The translations under genes and the position numbers were made by a program. From the NCBI RefSeq assembly GCF_000003815.2, contig NC_049979.1, positions 16,987,933 through 17,051,932 of the forward strand: 64,000 nucleotides of DNA, read 5' to 3'. The notes under the pieces are model-generated. The model did not search any database. It had not been told where the DNA came from and saw nothing but the letters and a program-made list of their open reading frames with translations. Below are positions 34,341 through 46,859 of the stretch, piece after piece. Every line of letters starts with the position of its first letter. The first letter of the stretch is position 1. The DNA comes from Branchiostoma floridae (Eukaryota; Chordata; Leptocardii; Amphioxiformes; Branchiostomatidae).

Positions 34341-37119
34341 GACCGTTTACCTTAACCTGCTAGGAATGGGTCACTGAGTAGCGAGATGCTAACTCGCTTT
34401 CTTGTCCGCGCTCTGCCGGCGTCCAAATTACAAATTGGGCCTCGTATTTCCAGCATACTGTCGGTGGAGGCCAACATTGTACAGATAATTAGTTTCAAGG
34501 GAGATCGGAGTCCAAACCAGATTAGACATTCGCGTCCTGATTTACAAATTTGGTTAATCTGAGCACATGGCACTGGCGTTTTATTAGGCAGTTCGTCTAG
34601 ACTTGAACTGCTGGCCATCGCCGGTGGCGATGAAGCCATTGGGGAGGTATTTTGGCCTGATGTAGGAGGTAATTACCTTCGGCACCTTGCACTACCTCTC
34701 TGTGTGAATACGTACAGAAGCAAAGGGCACTTCGGTCCAGTCCCACTAGCTCACACACGTCTGTTGATTAAAGCCGTGGAGAAATTGAATGTAGAGTTGC
34801 TCACCCAAGATTTGTGTTGTAATGTCGCTGTTTACAGCGACAGATTATGACGCACACCTTTCAGAACTGATTTTACCCGGTAATTATTTGTCCATTCTAT
34901 TTTGCCATCGGTCATAAATTGCATCGGGACTGTCCGGGATATTCTTCCCTTATTAGTTCTTAGATATTCTATTATAGCCTGTGTTGTCTAACGTTAACGT
35001 TCTCATTCTTCAGGTATCTCGTTGTGTAGCTACTAGCTGCAAGAGCTTACCTTGGGCGTTGAAAAATACCGTTTAGATTAATATGTACTTCAAATATAGT
35101 TACCGTTCTTGTCGCCAAACACATTCTGTACTTTTCCAACCTATATTCGAATTCCCGCGTGCTTGGTATGTAATATGAACATTGTTTGATCTCTATTTCA
35201 AACGTTTCGCATACCGCCCTGCGGGAGAACACGCGCGCCCAGAGATGTTTTCAGCACCGTTCTTTTTAGTGAGACGTGTGGAATTCAGCAGAACGAGATT
35301 AATAGTCGATAGAAAGAGTCCCGTTGATTGCAGGTTTGCTGAGCTGCATTGTGTTTGATAATTTGTCTGCGCCTGAGAGAAAATAGCGCACATGTCTGCC
35401 TGACTCGCGCGGCTGTGCCTGGTACATGTTTTATGAATAGAGACGGCTCCTCTGTCCCCACGCAGTGCAGACGACACCACGATGATGTTTTCGTAGAAAC
35501 GGCGAAGAGATTGATTCGGTTGCTATGGCACGGCAACTTGGCGTAGGCGACTACCTGGGGATTAAAAGAAGAGAAATAAGAAATCAGCAGAGGGCTTTGA
35601 CGTCATTCTAAGAAGAAAACATCTTCATCTGACAGCGCCTTTAGAAGAAAGCTTGGACTGTTTTGTCTTGTGCAGTTGATGCGGGGAGGATTTCCACTTT
35701 ACTGGGTCTAAATTTAATCAAAACGACGCATGCCAAACATCGATTAGCATGGGGATATGTCCTTAATCCCGTGTCTTACATAAACAATTAAAAACTGGGT
35801 AATATAATATATATTCATTCAATTAACAATATGCTAGACATCATAATCAGCATGATCTGTGACTATATCGCTAGTTGGAATATCATTGATTATATCAGTA
35901 TCTGCCCAAAGAATAGTGAAAGGCAACATCGTCAACAACAACAACAACAAAAGCTCGTAGGGAAAGCAAACACAGTAAATATGAAATATTAATGAATTCC
36001 CATAGAGTTGAGGTGTTTGACGCAACAGATGTATCCAGGTCCGGATGTTTTTCGTCTCTTTTAGTGACGGCGTTCCTCCCACGACTTGTTAAAGAATCAA
36101 CACCCAGATACCGCTAATGTAGCCTTATATGGCCTCCAGGAAAATACAGCTCTGATTTAGTTTTTAACAAACATCTCGGTCGAGACTGTTGTTGATACAA
36201 CCTTTAACTGACAGCTGCGATACATTGCCATACTCACAGAGGTAACGTTAGGTTTGAAAGTACGTTTAATGCAACTAGTTGGGTGAAAAACTAACCATCT
36301 CATGCCATATCGCGTCGCCACTTGACATTGGCCATGGGTATACAAGTCTTGTTTGAGTTGCTGTAAGACTGTAACTATTTCCAGACACATTTCTTTACCG
36401 TCGCCCCGCCACAAAGACACGCTCCCTTCCTCAGAGAGGTTTTTATACGGTTAGAAGAGCCAACTGTTCTCCAAGGGACTCCTCGTCTTGTTTTCACAGA
36501 AACTTAAACAAGCTAGCACTGTAGCAGCAGCCCTGTTCAAAGGCATCGCTTCACGAGTAATGATATTACACACATGATTGTCTAGGTTGAAGAATAAAGG
36601 ACTTATTCTCTCATTATACAAAGTTATTTGCCCAGAATTAAAGGCCATGACTATGTAACACACTGCTTTCTCTTTTTCCGTCGACAGTCGCTTTAGGAAG
36701 CTAAATTGTTAGTCAGAGACATGCGCTACAAAAGACAATCAAACTAAAGACAATAAATGTGACTTTCATACATTTTGTTGCAATGTCACTACTGATCCTT
36801 GATCCTGCAAATGCGAAACTTAGCCTGCTACTAAGTCATCTCATCCCAACGCTGTCTTTCTGCAAACCTCTTTATCCAAATATTGTGTTTATAGTTACAT
36901 GAGGCTAAATGAAATTATGCCATTTTGTGATAGCCTTGATTATGTTGCCAATATGATAGATTCGCTGTCGTAAACATCACGTCGGTTAGAAATGAAAGGA
37001 GACACAATTTGTGTCATCAACAGCGACACAATAGATAAATGCATTTCTTCCTCAAAACAATTCATTCGGGATTGTACACTGACCCATGGATCGGCCATCG
37101 TCTACCATTGGCTGCTTTA

Positions 37120-37250
37120 CCTCGTTTGCATATGACGACAATTCTATTCTCGCCCTCTTTGGGCCTGTGACGCACGAGCGCCAGGCGGTCGCCTGGGAGA
37201 GACTTCAAACTTTCCCTTGTTTTTCATGTATCACAAGCATCCGACATGCC
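37120..37250. promoter_or_regulatory. Candidate regulatory block with perfect inverted repeat
   Basis: CCAGGCG (37181-37187) and CGCCTGG (37190-37196) form a 7-bp inverted repeat around GT. It is preceded by GTGACGCACGAGCG (CRE-like) and by CGTTTGCATATGA (octamer-like with an E-box). The density of distinct motif words is higher than in the flanks. Confidence 0.25.
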
Positions 37251-38724
37251 CAAGACTGACTAGCGACGGGAACGTGGCTATATCTCTACAATCCCCCAAG
37301 TTTTCCCAATCACATTGGAAGAAATAGACCAAAAAGAGTTAATATTTCGTCCACGATGGCTTCGCCTTTTGTGAACAACATTTCATATTCAGGTAACGGT
37401 CATTTTAGACAATCAGTGTCCAATGTGTGCCCTACAATTTGTGGTAATCAAAGTGAGTAGCTTGTATTTATTTTATCAATCGTAATCTTCTTTTCAATTG
37501 TTATTGTTTTAATTAGATAGTCGTCTGCTGATGTGTTTTTACTGCGGTTTGCGGGCTTGTATTTATTGTTACATTTCCATGTAGGCGGTGCCCACGGAAA
37601 GGCGTGTCACAGACCCATTGTCAGTTTCCAATTATTTTCCCTGTTATTTCTAATGTTTTCCGCTGCGATTTAAGAGCGCCACTTTCGCGGAACAAGTGCT
37701 GTAAGGGCAGATAGCGCGTGCAGAGAAGCGGGAAGCAGCCTTTGTCCGTGGTACTGAACGACCTCTGAAGTAGGTAAGCCGGCGCTTCTCGTTTCACTCC
37801 TCCAGCTTGGGCCGCCTTAAGTCGTGCTTTCCCACCCACTTTCCCCTGATCTCACTGTAAGATGTGTTGAAAGAATGCCTCGGGGTATCCCATATACACG
37901 GCCACTAACATATGGTAAAATAACGTGGTTTTTACCGGTCTTTGTACGGCTATATTTCTGTTGGGGGCATGTTTTGTGTCCGGGAACAATTTTTGCGTTT
38001 TATACTGTTTACATAACAAAATGTGACCGCGATTGATTCGGGATGTCTGCGATTTGGTCACTAGTTGATGATTCTAAACTTTTCAATCATTGTCCTTCAG
38101 ACATGGGTACATGCTTACCGGCAACTGTGTGCCACATACATTGTGAGATTGTGTTTTTGGAGCTGGTGACTAGGAGGGGCAGTTGAAACGCAGTAAATTA
38201 ACCACGGATTTTAATTTTATGACCTGTCATTTCTCTCTGTTTTGTATCCCACGCAGTCTCTTATAATGGGCCAGAAAATGGAGGCAAATGATTCCCACTT
38301 GTTAACATTGTTGCCATTTTTGAGGGGAATGCTCTTTGTTGAGATCGTTATCATGGGTGTTGAATGATGTCAAATGATGAATGGCGGAGTGATTATTGTG
38401 GGATGCCTTCTGCCTTTCTCGTTCAGTAAATCTGGTGCGCTGATGGGTGACAGCCCGTCCCGGGGCTTTGTCTGTTGTAGAAAACATACTTGTTTGTTTA
38501 GTGCTTACTGCTTGCGGGGACGTTTGCCCCGAAGGCAGTCTGATGGTCACTTGCTGCCATTGTAAAAAAAAGATAAACTTTTAAAAACGTGCGAATGTAT
38601 CCGGGGGTCTTTTCCACATGTCACTTCAATAACTAGTTCAAACATCTCTAAGATAGGATTAGAAGAACGTGGTTATTTGTGTGTTCTACTCATCTGTAGA
38701 GATATAAAAGCATGTGTGTTCTGT

Positions 38725-38915
38725 TGATTGGCTCCAATGACATCGCGACGCGTCGCTTTTTACAAGACAATAGGAGCGGGCCAGGTGTGATCAGCTGTTC
38801 TCACAGCCCCGAGCTGCCCGTTTTCCGATCAAATGTGCGGGATAATGACAGGTCTCAATGGCTGCAGGAATAATACAGCCATAAGGACGGATTAATTACG
38901 TCTTTCCTGCACTTT
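38725..38915. promoter_or_regulatory. Candidate enhancer in intron 1
   Basis: A dense set of known site types lies within 190 bases: ATTGGCTCCAAT (two facing CCAAT boxes), CAGGTGTGA (T-box half site with an overlapping E-box), TCAGCTGTTCTCACAG (E-box), and GGATTAATTACG (homeodomain). The block has balanced composition and no simple repeats. These are motif words seen by eye. Binding is inference. Confidence 0.3.
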
Positions 38916-39819
38916 TCCGTTCCCCTTTGTTTTGCTTTGTCACCAAAAATCAACAGCAACAAAAATCAATAACTTGTTCTATGGGTGAGATGCGTCTTTT
39001 TGTGCTATGATTATAACAAAATAAAATAATAAAACTGGTGGAAAGTGTATTTTCATATGATAATCTATAGAACAATGACTTCTGTACACTCTGTTTTGGC
39101 TTTGTTGTCAGTGACGTCGAAGCTGTTACCGTAAATCCGATATGACAAAAGTTTTCCCAAAACCATTGATCCGCCCAGCTGGAATGCTACACTTTTTTTT
39201 AAATCATGTCAACGATCGCACGTCTTTTTACATTTATCCTACATTTTCCAGCTAAAATACGAGAATGGTAAAGCTATGTAGCGTATTGTGCGGTATGAAG
39301 TATTTAATTCTATAGTGTTCCCATACGGATTAACCAAGTCTGTGTATTTCAAAGACCAGTTAAGTCGTCATTGAGTACAATATAAGCTTCATCTTTAATT
39401 TACAGCATTCCACAGACCAATAGAGAAGAATTCTCCGCAGGCTTTCCTCTGTGTAGAGTCTTACCCCGCACGAACAGATACAAAAGCTCTAATCATGGTG
39501 TCTTCTTAACTTCAATAGGCTGGTGTGGCTATGGTAATTCGACTATTCTATTGCCTGTGGTATTTTTGCCGTTTCCATGGACAGAATTGCATTATGTCGC
39601 GTGTAGCCATAGCCTCATATGCGCAACTAAAATAAGTGTGGCAATAACAACTATTGCCATGGCGACGGTTTTATTGTTTATGAGTATCAATGATTGATGT
39701 TGTAGGTGTACATGTGTTGTATTTGTGTTCTATCCTTTCGCCTAGCTGTATGTATAAAGATTGTCTTACGCGATGGATGTTTGTAGGGCATTGCTGTTAA
39801 CAAGAAAGGTGATCTCTTG

Positions 39820-40640
39820 TGATGAGTGACCTATCATATGTTCCTCATTGATTATACAAATGGGGTACTCATTTGCATAAAATATATCAGTTGATCTCCT
39901 TGACCTAAATAACAATGTGTTCAAAGTCTTAGCAAAGAAAGCTATTGTAGCATTTTCTCATAAATTATGTAAATAAGACCCTGTATTACTTACTGTTCAG
40001 ATGTTCAACTAAACGTACATGTTGCTTCCAGATGTCACAATAATAGAATTTGTCATTTTACACTATAATAACAATTTCTGATTAATTATGTAAATTAGGT
40101 AACAATTTGCATAATTGATGTTTATCGATATTTCTCTCTTTTCTTGTTACATATGTCATGTTTAAGTGCCCTAGTAGTAAAGAAATACTGTGGCTTTATA
40201 AACTGTGCTCATTAATTATGCAAATTATCCCCAGGTTTGCATCAATGGAAGGCATCTCCAAAGTTTTAAAAATTACGATGATCCGTCAACCCCTTCCCGA
40301 GTTATTCCTTTTCAAAAGGATGGTTCAATTGCGCACGCGCGGACGAATTGCTGAGAAATTTTGCCAATCGGATATATACTTAACAGTAAGCCTAATATTT
40401 CTTTCTTTTTGAGTTACACGTGGCATATTTTTTCCATTCTAACATAAGATGCAGTGTATTTATGAACTTTCTCCATTAATTATGCAAATCCGCCCCTGAT
40501 TTGTATGATTAATATTTAATTGTGTAAGGCATCTCTGAAGCTATCTACATCCAAATAGCATGAAGACCCGTCAAACTATTCCCGAGTTATTCCCTCTAAA
40601 GGGATGATGCTATGAAAATGGCTGTTAGAAAACACATGGC
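39820..40640 (+). repeat. Diverged tandem repeat carrying POU-octamer words (array 2)
   Basis: Blocks centred on CATTAATTATGCAAAT-type words recur near 39849, 39958, 40079, 40210 and 40474, spaced 109, 121, 131 and 264 (two units) bases apart. Further homology is seen between units: GGCATCTCCAAAG/GGCATCTCTGAAG, and CCCGAGTTATTCC at 40297 and 40581 with RAGGGATG-like continuations. Four exact octamers occur: ATTTGCAT at 39871-39878 and 40105-40112, ATGCAAAT at 40218-40225 and 40482-40489. Reversed, the units resemble array 1 at 7.9-8.3 kb. Confidence 0.7.
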
Positions 40641-40930
40641 TGTAGAAATATTCCTGAGAAGCCTGTGAGATTTTGGGAATTTTTGTCAAACGGTCGCAAA
40701 CTATACTATTAGGCTTGCGCCTGAGGCGTCGCCAAAAAGACAGCAGAAAATTGTCAATCTTGCGTATCCATAAGGAGTCAATGACGGCAGCTCTAAATGG
40801 ACTCCGGAGTCGCCAAACAGCAGTTAGTCAAGCAACTGGATATGATTTTGGAAGCGGTCAGACGTTAGGAGTCATTTGTGAATTATAAAAAAGCTGGAAT
40901 ATATTTTGTAAAGGTTTCTATTTGAGACGC

Positions 40931-40933
<3 letters not shown>

Positions 40934-40961
<28 letters not shown>
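40934..40961. repeat. (TA)14 microsatellite
   Basis: An uninterrupted TA run directly after the octamer array. Confidence 0.97.
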
Positions 40962-42294
40962 GCTGGCCTTTCAAGTTTCTAGAACGTAATAATAACGATG
41001 TGGGCGATAATTAGATGACAGGAACTATTGACCATCTAAGCAACCCACGCAGTGTTGAACGTGACAGGCTGTAAAGATCTGCTCCGAAACGTACCTATTT
41101 TAGAACTTCAGAGAGTTTACATAGATATATTTATATAGAGAGAAAGAAAGGACGCAAGTACATAGGCCAAAATAGCAATTATTCTGAATGCCATACACAT
41201 AGCATGTGCATTAGTTACTCGCAATAGAGTGAATTAGCGTCCGAATTAACGTCCTCTCTGACCCATATGAAGCCAGTATCTTAACACTATATAACAGCAC
41301 AAAGACTGCATACGGTTCCTTACACCACTTCAGTTTTCTTCATGTAATGATCTCAATAATTGCCTGTAATATCGGCCCTAACATGTGCTGCGCCATGTGT
41401 ACTTTCATTGATTGCATTTTGCGCCCCTGGAAACGTATCCAAGGCTACCAGAGTGGGACGTCTTTGAGTGCGAACATCGAATCACATATGGTAACGAAAT
41501 CTATCATTAGGTACGAAATGTAAGTCACTGTCCAACAGTACACTGTGTACTAGCCACGTGTATCTCGTGCAAATGGTGAAGAGAAATAAGAACTTGTGTG
41601 ACGTATGTGGTGATGACCCACTGTTGCCCACCGCAGGCAAGTGTAGTCAGGAGGGACATCGCTGTCAGTTTACTGCCAGGTGGAGGGGCTTGCTGTATTC
41701 AGTTCAGAAAAAGAATTTACGGGCCAATCGTTATGAAATGAAGCTAGCTACTCGAAAAACTTCTGAACCAGTCATAGTCCGGAGTAGTTGTGATTTTTAT
41801 AATTTCTCTTGTCAGTACTGTCGAATAAGCCAGTTTCAGAGTCTTGCTGTTTAAATTTGAGGGTGTGGCTATGCAGCCTACGTAAATGTCGATTATAATA
41901 GAGGATGGTAACTACACAAAAGCTTTTATGCTACTTGAGCAGTTGTGACTGAGCTCCAGATACTAGTCTAATAGTTACATAATGAACACGTGTACATTTT
42001 AGACAAGTTGGAAGAGGTTGCAAATTTCCTTGAATTGCCAAAACCAAGGAGCAACAGTGCACTGCAATCTTCATTATATAAGGGCAGAAATATATCTTTC
42101 ATATTTGGAATATGGTCATGTATGCTTTCCTGTCACGTCATCACATTGTATCGCACAGTTTTTAAACTTACAAGTTGGTGTGGCATTTCTAATCTCAATT
42201 CCTATCACCAACAAGATATCAAATTTCAGTATATCTTTATTACTGGAAACAACCGTCCTACCCCTCCCTGCGCCTTTCTAATGGAATGATCCAC

Positions 42295-42318
42295 CATCGG
42301 AGCGGGACATCGGAGCGG
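42295..42318. repeat. CATCGGAGCGG twice, period 13
   Basis: Two exact 11-base copies (42295-42305 and 42308-42318). Confidence 0.9.
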
Positions 42319-42682
42319 TTTTCAGCAAACGATGTCGTTTTTTGGCTGCCCTCATCAACAATCAAAAAACAGTTCCGGTTACGATAGAATCTCGTTTTGT
42401 ACCGCCCCGCCGAAAAGTTATGTTTTGGTCATATGTGTAACAGCAATTCTTCAGCACAAAAAATATGTCCTGTTTGCCTCGCACATTGGTTTGAGGATAG
42501 CAAGCAAACGTAAGTTTGACCGGCATGGGAAGATGTCAGGGTGAATGTTACCTTTCGCTCAGGCATGCTTCATGCCCACGTGTCGGGACTGTGGGTCTTG
42601 TTACCCCAGGCCTGATATAGACAAGGTCAGATCTATGGGGAGGGTGTGAGGCATAGCACACAGATGGATACAGAGTGGAATA

Positions 42683-42724
42683 TCTGAATATTGGTAGCTC
42701 TGTATGTCGTCTGAATATTGGTAG
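42683..42724. repeat. TCTGAATATTGGTAG twice, period 27
   Basis: Two exact 15-base copies (42683-42697 and 42710-42724). Confidence 0.9.
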
Positions 42725-45700
42725 TTTGTAGTTCCGTAGATATTATTCCTGTCATTGTCATGTACACCTCACCTGCTCCAGTCATTTGTAAAAGCTTCGA
42801 TCAGCTGTTTCTCGTATACACACCGGTTTGTGTTGTGGTTCAGGTAACGATACATTTTTGCGTAATAGGTCGAGCCATTTTTAGCGCTACTGGTGTAGGC
42901 GGACAGGACAAATTGTGTTTCCATTAATCCAATCATATGGCCAAAATGTCTTTATGGAAAAGTCAGCACGTAAGAAGCAGACAATAGCATGTGTACATGT
43001 AGTCGGTGGAAGTCAAGCGGGCACTTCGTTTGTGGTGAACAACTATCGCTTACTTTAATAGCTTTAATCGTTTCCACCAACTTGAAATCAGAGCAAGCCC
43101 CCATCAAACCTTTGGTCGGTATTGTTTTGGGTTCCAGTCAATTTGAAGCCTGTATATGTAGGTCTAAATGCGGCGGGTATCTGTTGACGTTGAACCACAG
43201 AACAAGTTTTTCGGACGCGCGCACCTGTTTGTGGAAGTGCCAGTGCCTCTTTGGTGTTTGTATCATCTATAGTATAATGTGTGTTTATCGACTAAGGAGA
43301 CCAACCAAATGATCGGTATAGTAAGGCCTATAGCACAGAGCTGTTTATTTACATAAATACTGACAGCGACAACCGTGTGTCCTGGTCCCAAGAAACTTTA
43401 ATGGAAAGTTTTTCTTTTCAATTCTCGCCGTAAATCCTTAGTGTGTCCTTTACAGCGGAGATCCACGGCACATCCCTACATTGCTTTCCATACCGTCATT
43501 GTTTTGAAGTGGATTTTTCGAACTCTGAAAACTACAAGGCGTTCTTTATAGGGTGCTCTTTACAGGGCGTTCTAACGCTAGTTACGGCCAGAACGTGCGC
43601 GCCGAATATGTAGTGGAGCTGGGGGACAGCTGCTGTGGAAATCAGTTTTCCGGGTCAGTTGCTTGACAGGACAGGGCCTCGCCTATAATAGCGTGGCACA
43701 CATTTCGTGCTGAAGCCCCGCACGCCAAGCTGATTCATCCGAACATGATATATATCTCTGAGGGACCTCCGAACTTCTGTCCCGATCTGTCCTACAGAGC
43801 CTTTGTTCACACAACAGACGATATCATAGGCCTCGTTCTGGGGGATGTTTGTAAGCCATGGCTGAAGGTCAGAAGTTAAACACGGTAGCAGTCACTTCTG
43901 TCTATAATGCAGTTACATTTCCGTCTGATCTTTCGCATATAGACATTGTCAAGGATCGCGACATTACTGTCTTAACTTGAGCACAATACCTGTCATCACC
44001 TCCCCTAATGGGATAAAGTATTCAATCCTTTGATAGCTATTAAATGCGACAATAATCTTGAGCAAGTAACTCCTAGGCGACAGCGTCAGCGGGTATTTGT
44101 TCAAGTTTGTAGTGTATCTGCCACTCCAAGTTCTAAAGCACAAAGTACGTCTCTCCCCTGCTACATGCAAATGCCCTGTACTTTCGGCGGTAAAAGCTCG
44201 ACCTCCCAGCTGCCAAATGCCACCGAAAATCCGGGAAGTTGTCTTGCTTGGGGCAGTAAGATTTTGGCTGCTGGTTCTTTAGAAACCAGGATATCCCTGC
44301 ACGGTAAGCTTGTGATTTTATTGTAAGTATAGATTTGTCTGGAACGCATTTAGATTTGCACACCTTTCATCGCTGTGAAGAGATGTCCAATATCTTCCAC
44401 CCCCTACTGACGAGCCAAGAAACACTACACAAAAGACTTGCTATGTGTATGACAGTAAAGGTGTCAATGGCCTCTATATTTATCGAATAGTACTGTACAG
44501 AGCTTGCACGTTATACAACACGTATTCACCCATAATTCAACGTAACTGTGTTATGAGCTACCAAAATAGGTGAAAAAAACTGACGTAAAGGCGGGCATTG
44601 AACCAAATCGGAGTGGTTTAGATTTGTTGGATCTCGCCACTGAAACCCCTTTGATCAAGCACAAATCAAAGCTACATCATGGGGATAACAGTTATTTATA
44701 GATAACGCGCCCCAAGTGTTACAGCAAGACATTTGTAGTTACAGAAATAACAATGCTAAAGTCGCTGTATCGCGGAAGATTCTTAGATGGTGACGGGGTA
44801 ATAAGTTATTATGCCCATGAAACTAATGAATATGCATTGTAACCCATGGCAGTTCTCATTACATTTTTTCTATTAGCAATAAGCTAGTTAGATACATAAC
44901 CATGTCCATTAATGAGCACCGATCGCCAATGGAGCAAATAATATACTTCATAACCTCTATGATATTGTTATGGGACGCTGGTTTCACCTAAATTTCGGCA
45001 TGCATGAAATCAGTTTAAGAATGCGACATTGCACATGAGGATACACGTGGGTACCTTATTATGATTTACTCATACAAAAATTCTTATCTCTCTGATGATA
45101 TGGAACAAATCGTATCAGTGGTAACGTTGTTGGGCATATAGGATATACATCTATTAACATATGTTCGCTACCTTTGAGGCTTGTACCATCTTCATCTTGG
45201 GGGTAGGGGACAATAGATTTGAGTGGATGGATGTGATAAGTTACACGTCTACCAGCCGCTACTATTTGGCTCTGGTAAGCAGAAAACCCCATTTCATTGG
45301 AATGGTTTGGAATCCCTTTCATGGTAAAACTTCTAACGTGAAGACTTCTTACCAAGTCGCCTTGGACAAGACGAAGCCTTTTTATGGTGCTGCTTTTCTC
45401 ACGCGCGCTGTTTGTGCGTCGACGTACGTACGTATGTGAACGCGGTATTGCGTCAGTTGCGTGGATACAGGACGTCTCTATTTCCGTGTGAGGCTTATTG
45501 CATCCATATCATCTGCTAAGAGCGTCAGTAACAGAGATTAGGGTTGTAAGCTTCGGAGACAGTCGGACATCTTTTACGTCTGTGCCCGTACTGGAGGTGT
45601 GTATCCTTAGTCTCTCCCTTTCTCTATCTTGTGTTTTGTTGCTGCCTTTCCTCTTGTAATACTTGTATCTTGGCGCTCTGTGATATCCTTTCCCTGTAAC

Positions 45701-46298
45701 GTACACTGTTATCTAACCTACCGTACAAAGGGAAATACTCACGGGGATTTAATTGTTGTGTACTTGCGTTATACTAAATATAACACTTGTAGCCTTCGTC
45801 GCCTCTCTTAATGTAGACATGTCACTTGAAACTTGCCTTGTTTCACCAGTATGAAGTGTGTCGATAACATTTTCTTGTCGCAGTAGTGACGATAATGTGT
45901 TCCCAGAGCTCAATTTAAGTTCGAAAATGTTTGTATGATTTTATTGATGAATACTGAGATTACTGACCATACCACCAGCTGCACTGTTTGACCAAGTGGT
46001 ATATTTTATTATGCATATCTAGACAAGGATAGGAGGAAAAGTCTAAGTGACTATTTCTGTTGAAATACATGTAGATTGGTATCTTCTCCCATCACCTTTG
46101 CACCACTGCTAATGGTTGTGGCGGTTACATGTATTCTGATTGTTTTGGTTCATTAAACAGCAAAAGTGTCGCCCTGGGTTCCCCATACCAAAGCTGTTTA
46201 TGTCGGGCACATCATCAGGATGTTCTGGGAAAAGGACCATCCAGCATAACATACATAGCGATCGTCATACGCGAATCAATTTGGAAGCTTGTCTTCAA

Positions 46299-46323
46299 GA
46301 CACGTGTCCGTCTGACACGTGTC
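46299..46323. promoter_or_regulatory. Tandem pair of palindromic E-boxes
   Basis: The 10-base palindrome GACACGTGTC occurs twice, at 46299-46308 and 46314-46323, with a 15-base period. Each holds CACGTG, the canonical site for Myc/Max, USF and related bHLH dimers. Two identical full palindromes so close are unlikely by chance. The following 150 bases are GC-richer and repeat-free, so the pair may belong to a larger regulatory block. Confidence 0.5.
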
Positions 46324-46859
46324 AGCGGGAGCGGATTTTCTGGCAGGGTCCCCGCTTTCTGCGTCCGAAAAATTAGGTCTGCGTTGATAGCTCGGATCTC
46401 TGCTCTTTTCCGCGCAGCGGGCAGACAGGTCGTCATCAATTATGGTGGTCTGGGAATGTTAGTCTCGAGATCCAGGCTTGGGGCTGGGACATAAAAGTTT
46501 GCCAGGAATCGATCAGTTGGGCAGCTTATCTTATATAATTGCAGGACTATTTTGTTTGACAACTTCGGTAGCTCCAATATACGTACACGGGGATGAGGAT
46601 ACCCTTTCCGATGAGGAATGTCTGTTCATATGATAAGCTGGCAGACGGACACTGGCCCTTGCATGCTCACGCCTCCTGTCTCGTCTAGTGCTTTGCTGCG
46701 TATAGAGGCTGTAGACCCAGGCTATCCATCCATATCGCACCCTACAGACGACAAACGGTCGAAACTATGTTGGGGTATACTGTACCATTTGAACACTTTT
46801 CCTTCCTCACCACTACAGTACTATTGTGTAATCACATAATTCTTAATCAGTATCCTCGG

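Noticed and set aside
44560-44690. tRNA-like stretch on minus (GGTTCAATGCCCGCC resembles a B box)
   Set aside because: The cloverleaf could not be closed: no acceptor stem and no convincing anticodon arm. A decayed tRNA-derived SINE remains possible.
45059-45439. Overlapping 98- and 92-codon frames on opposite strands
   Set aside because: Neither shows a motif or splice sites, and mutual overlap points to chance.
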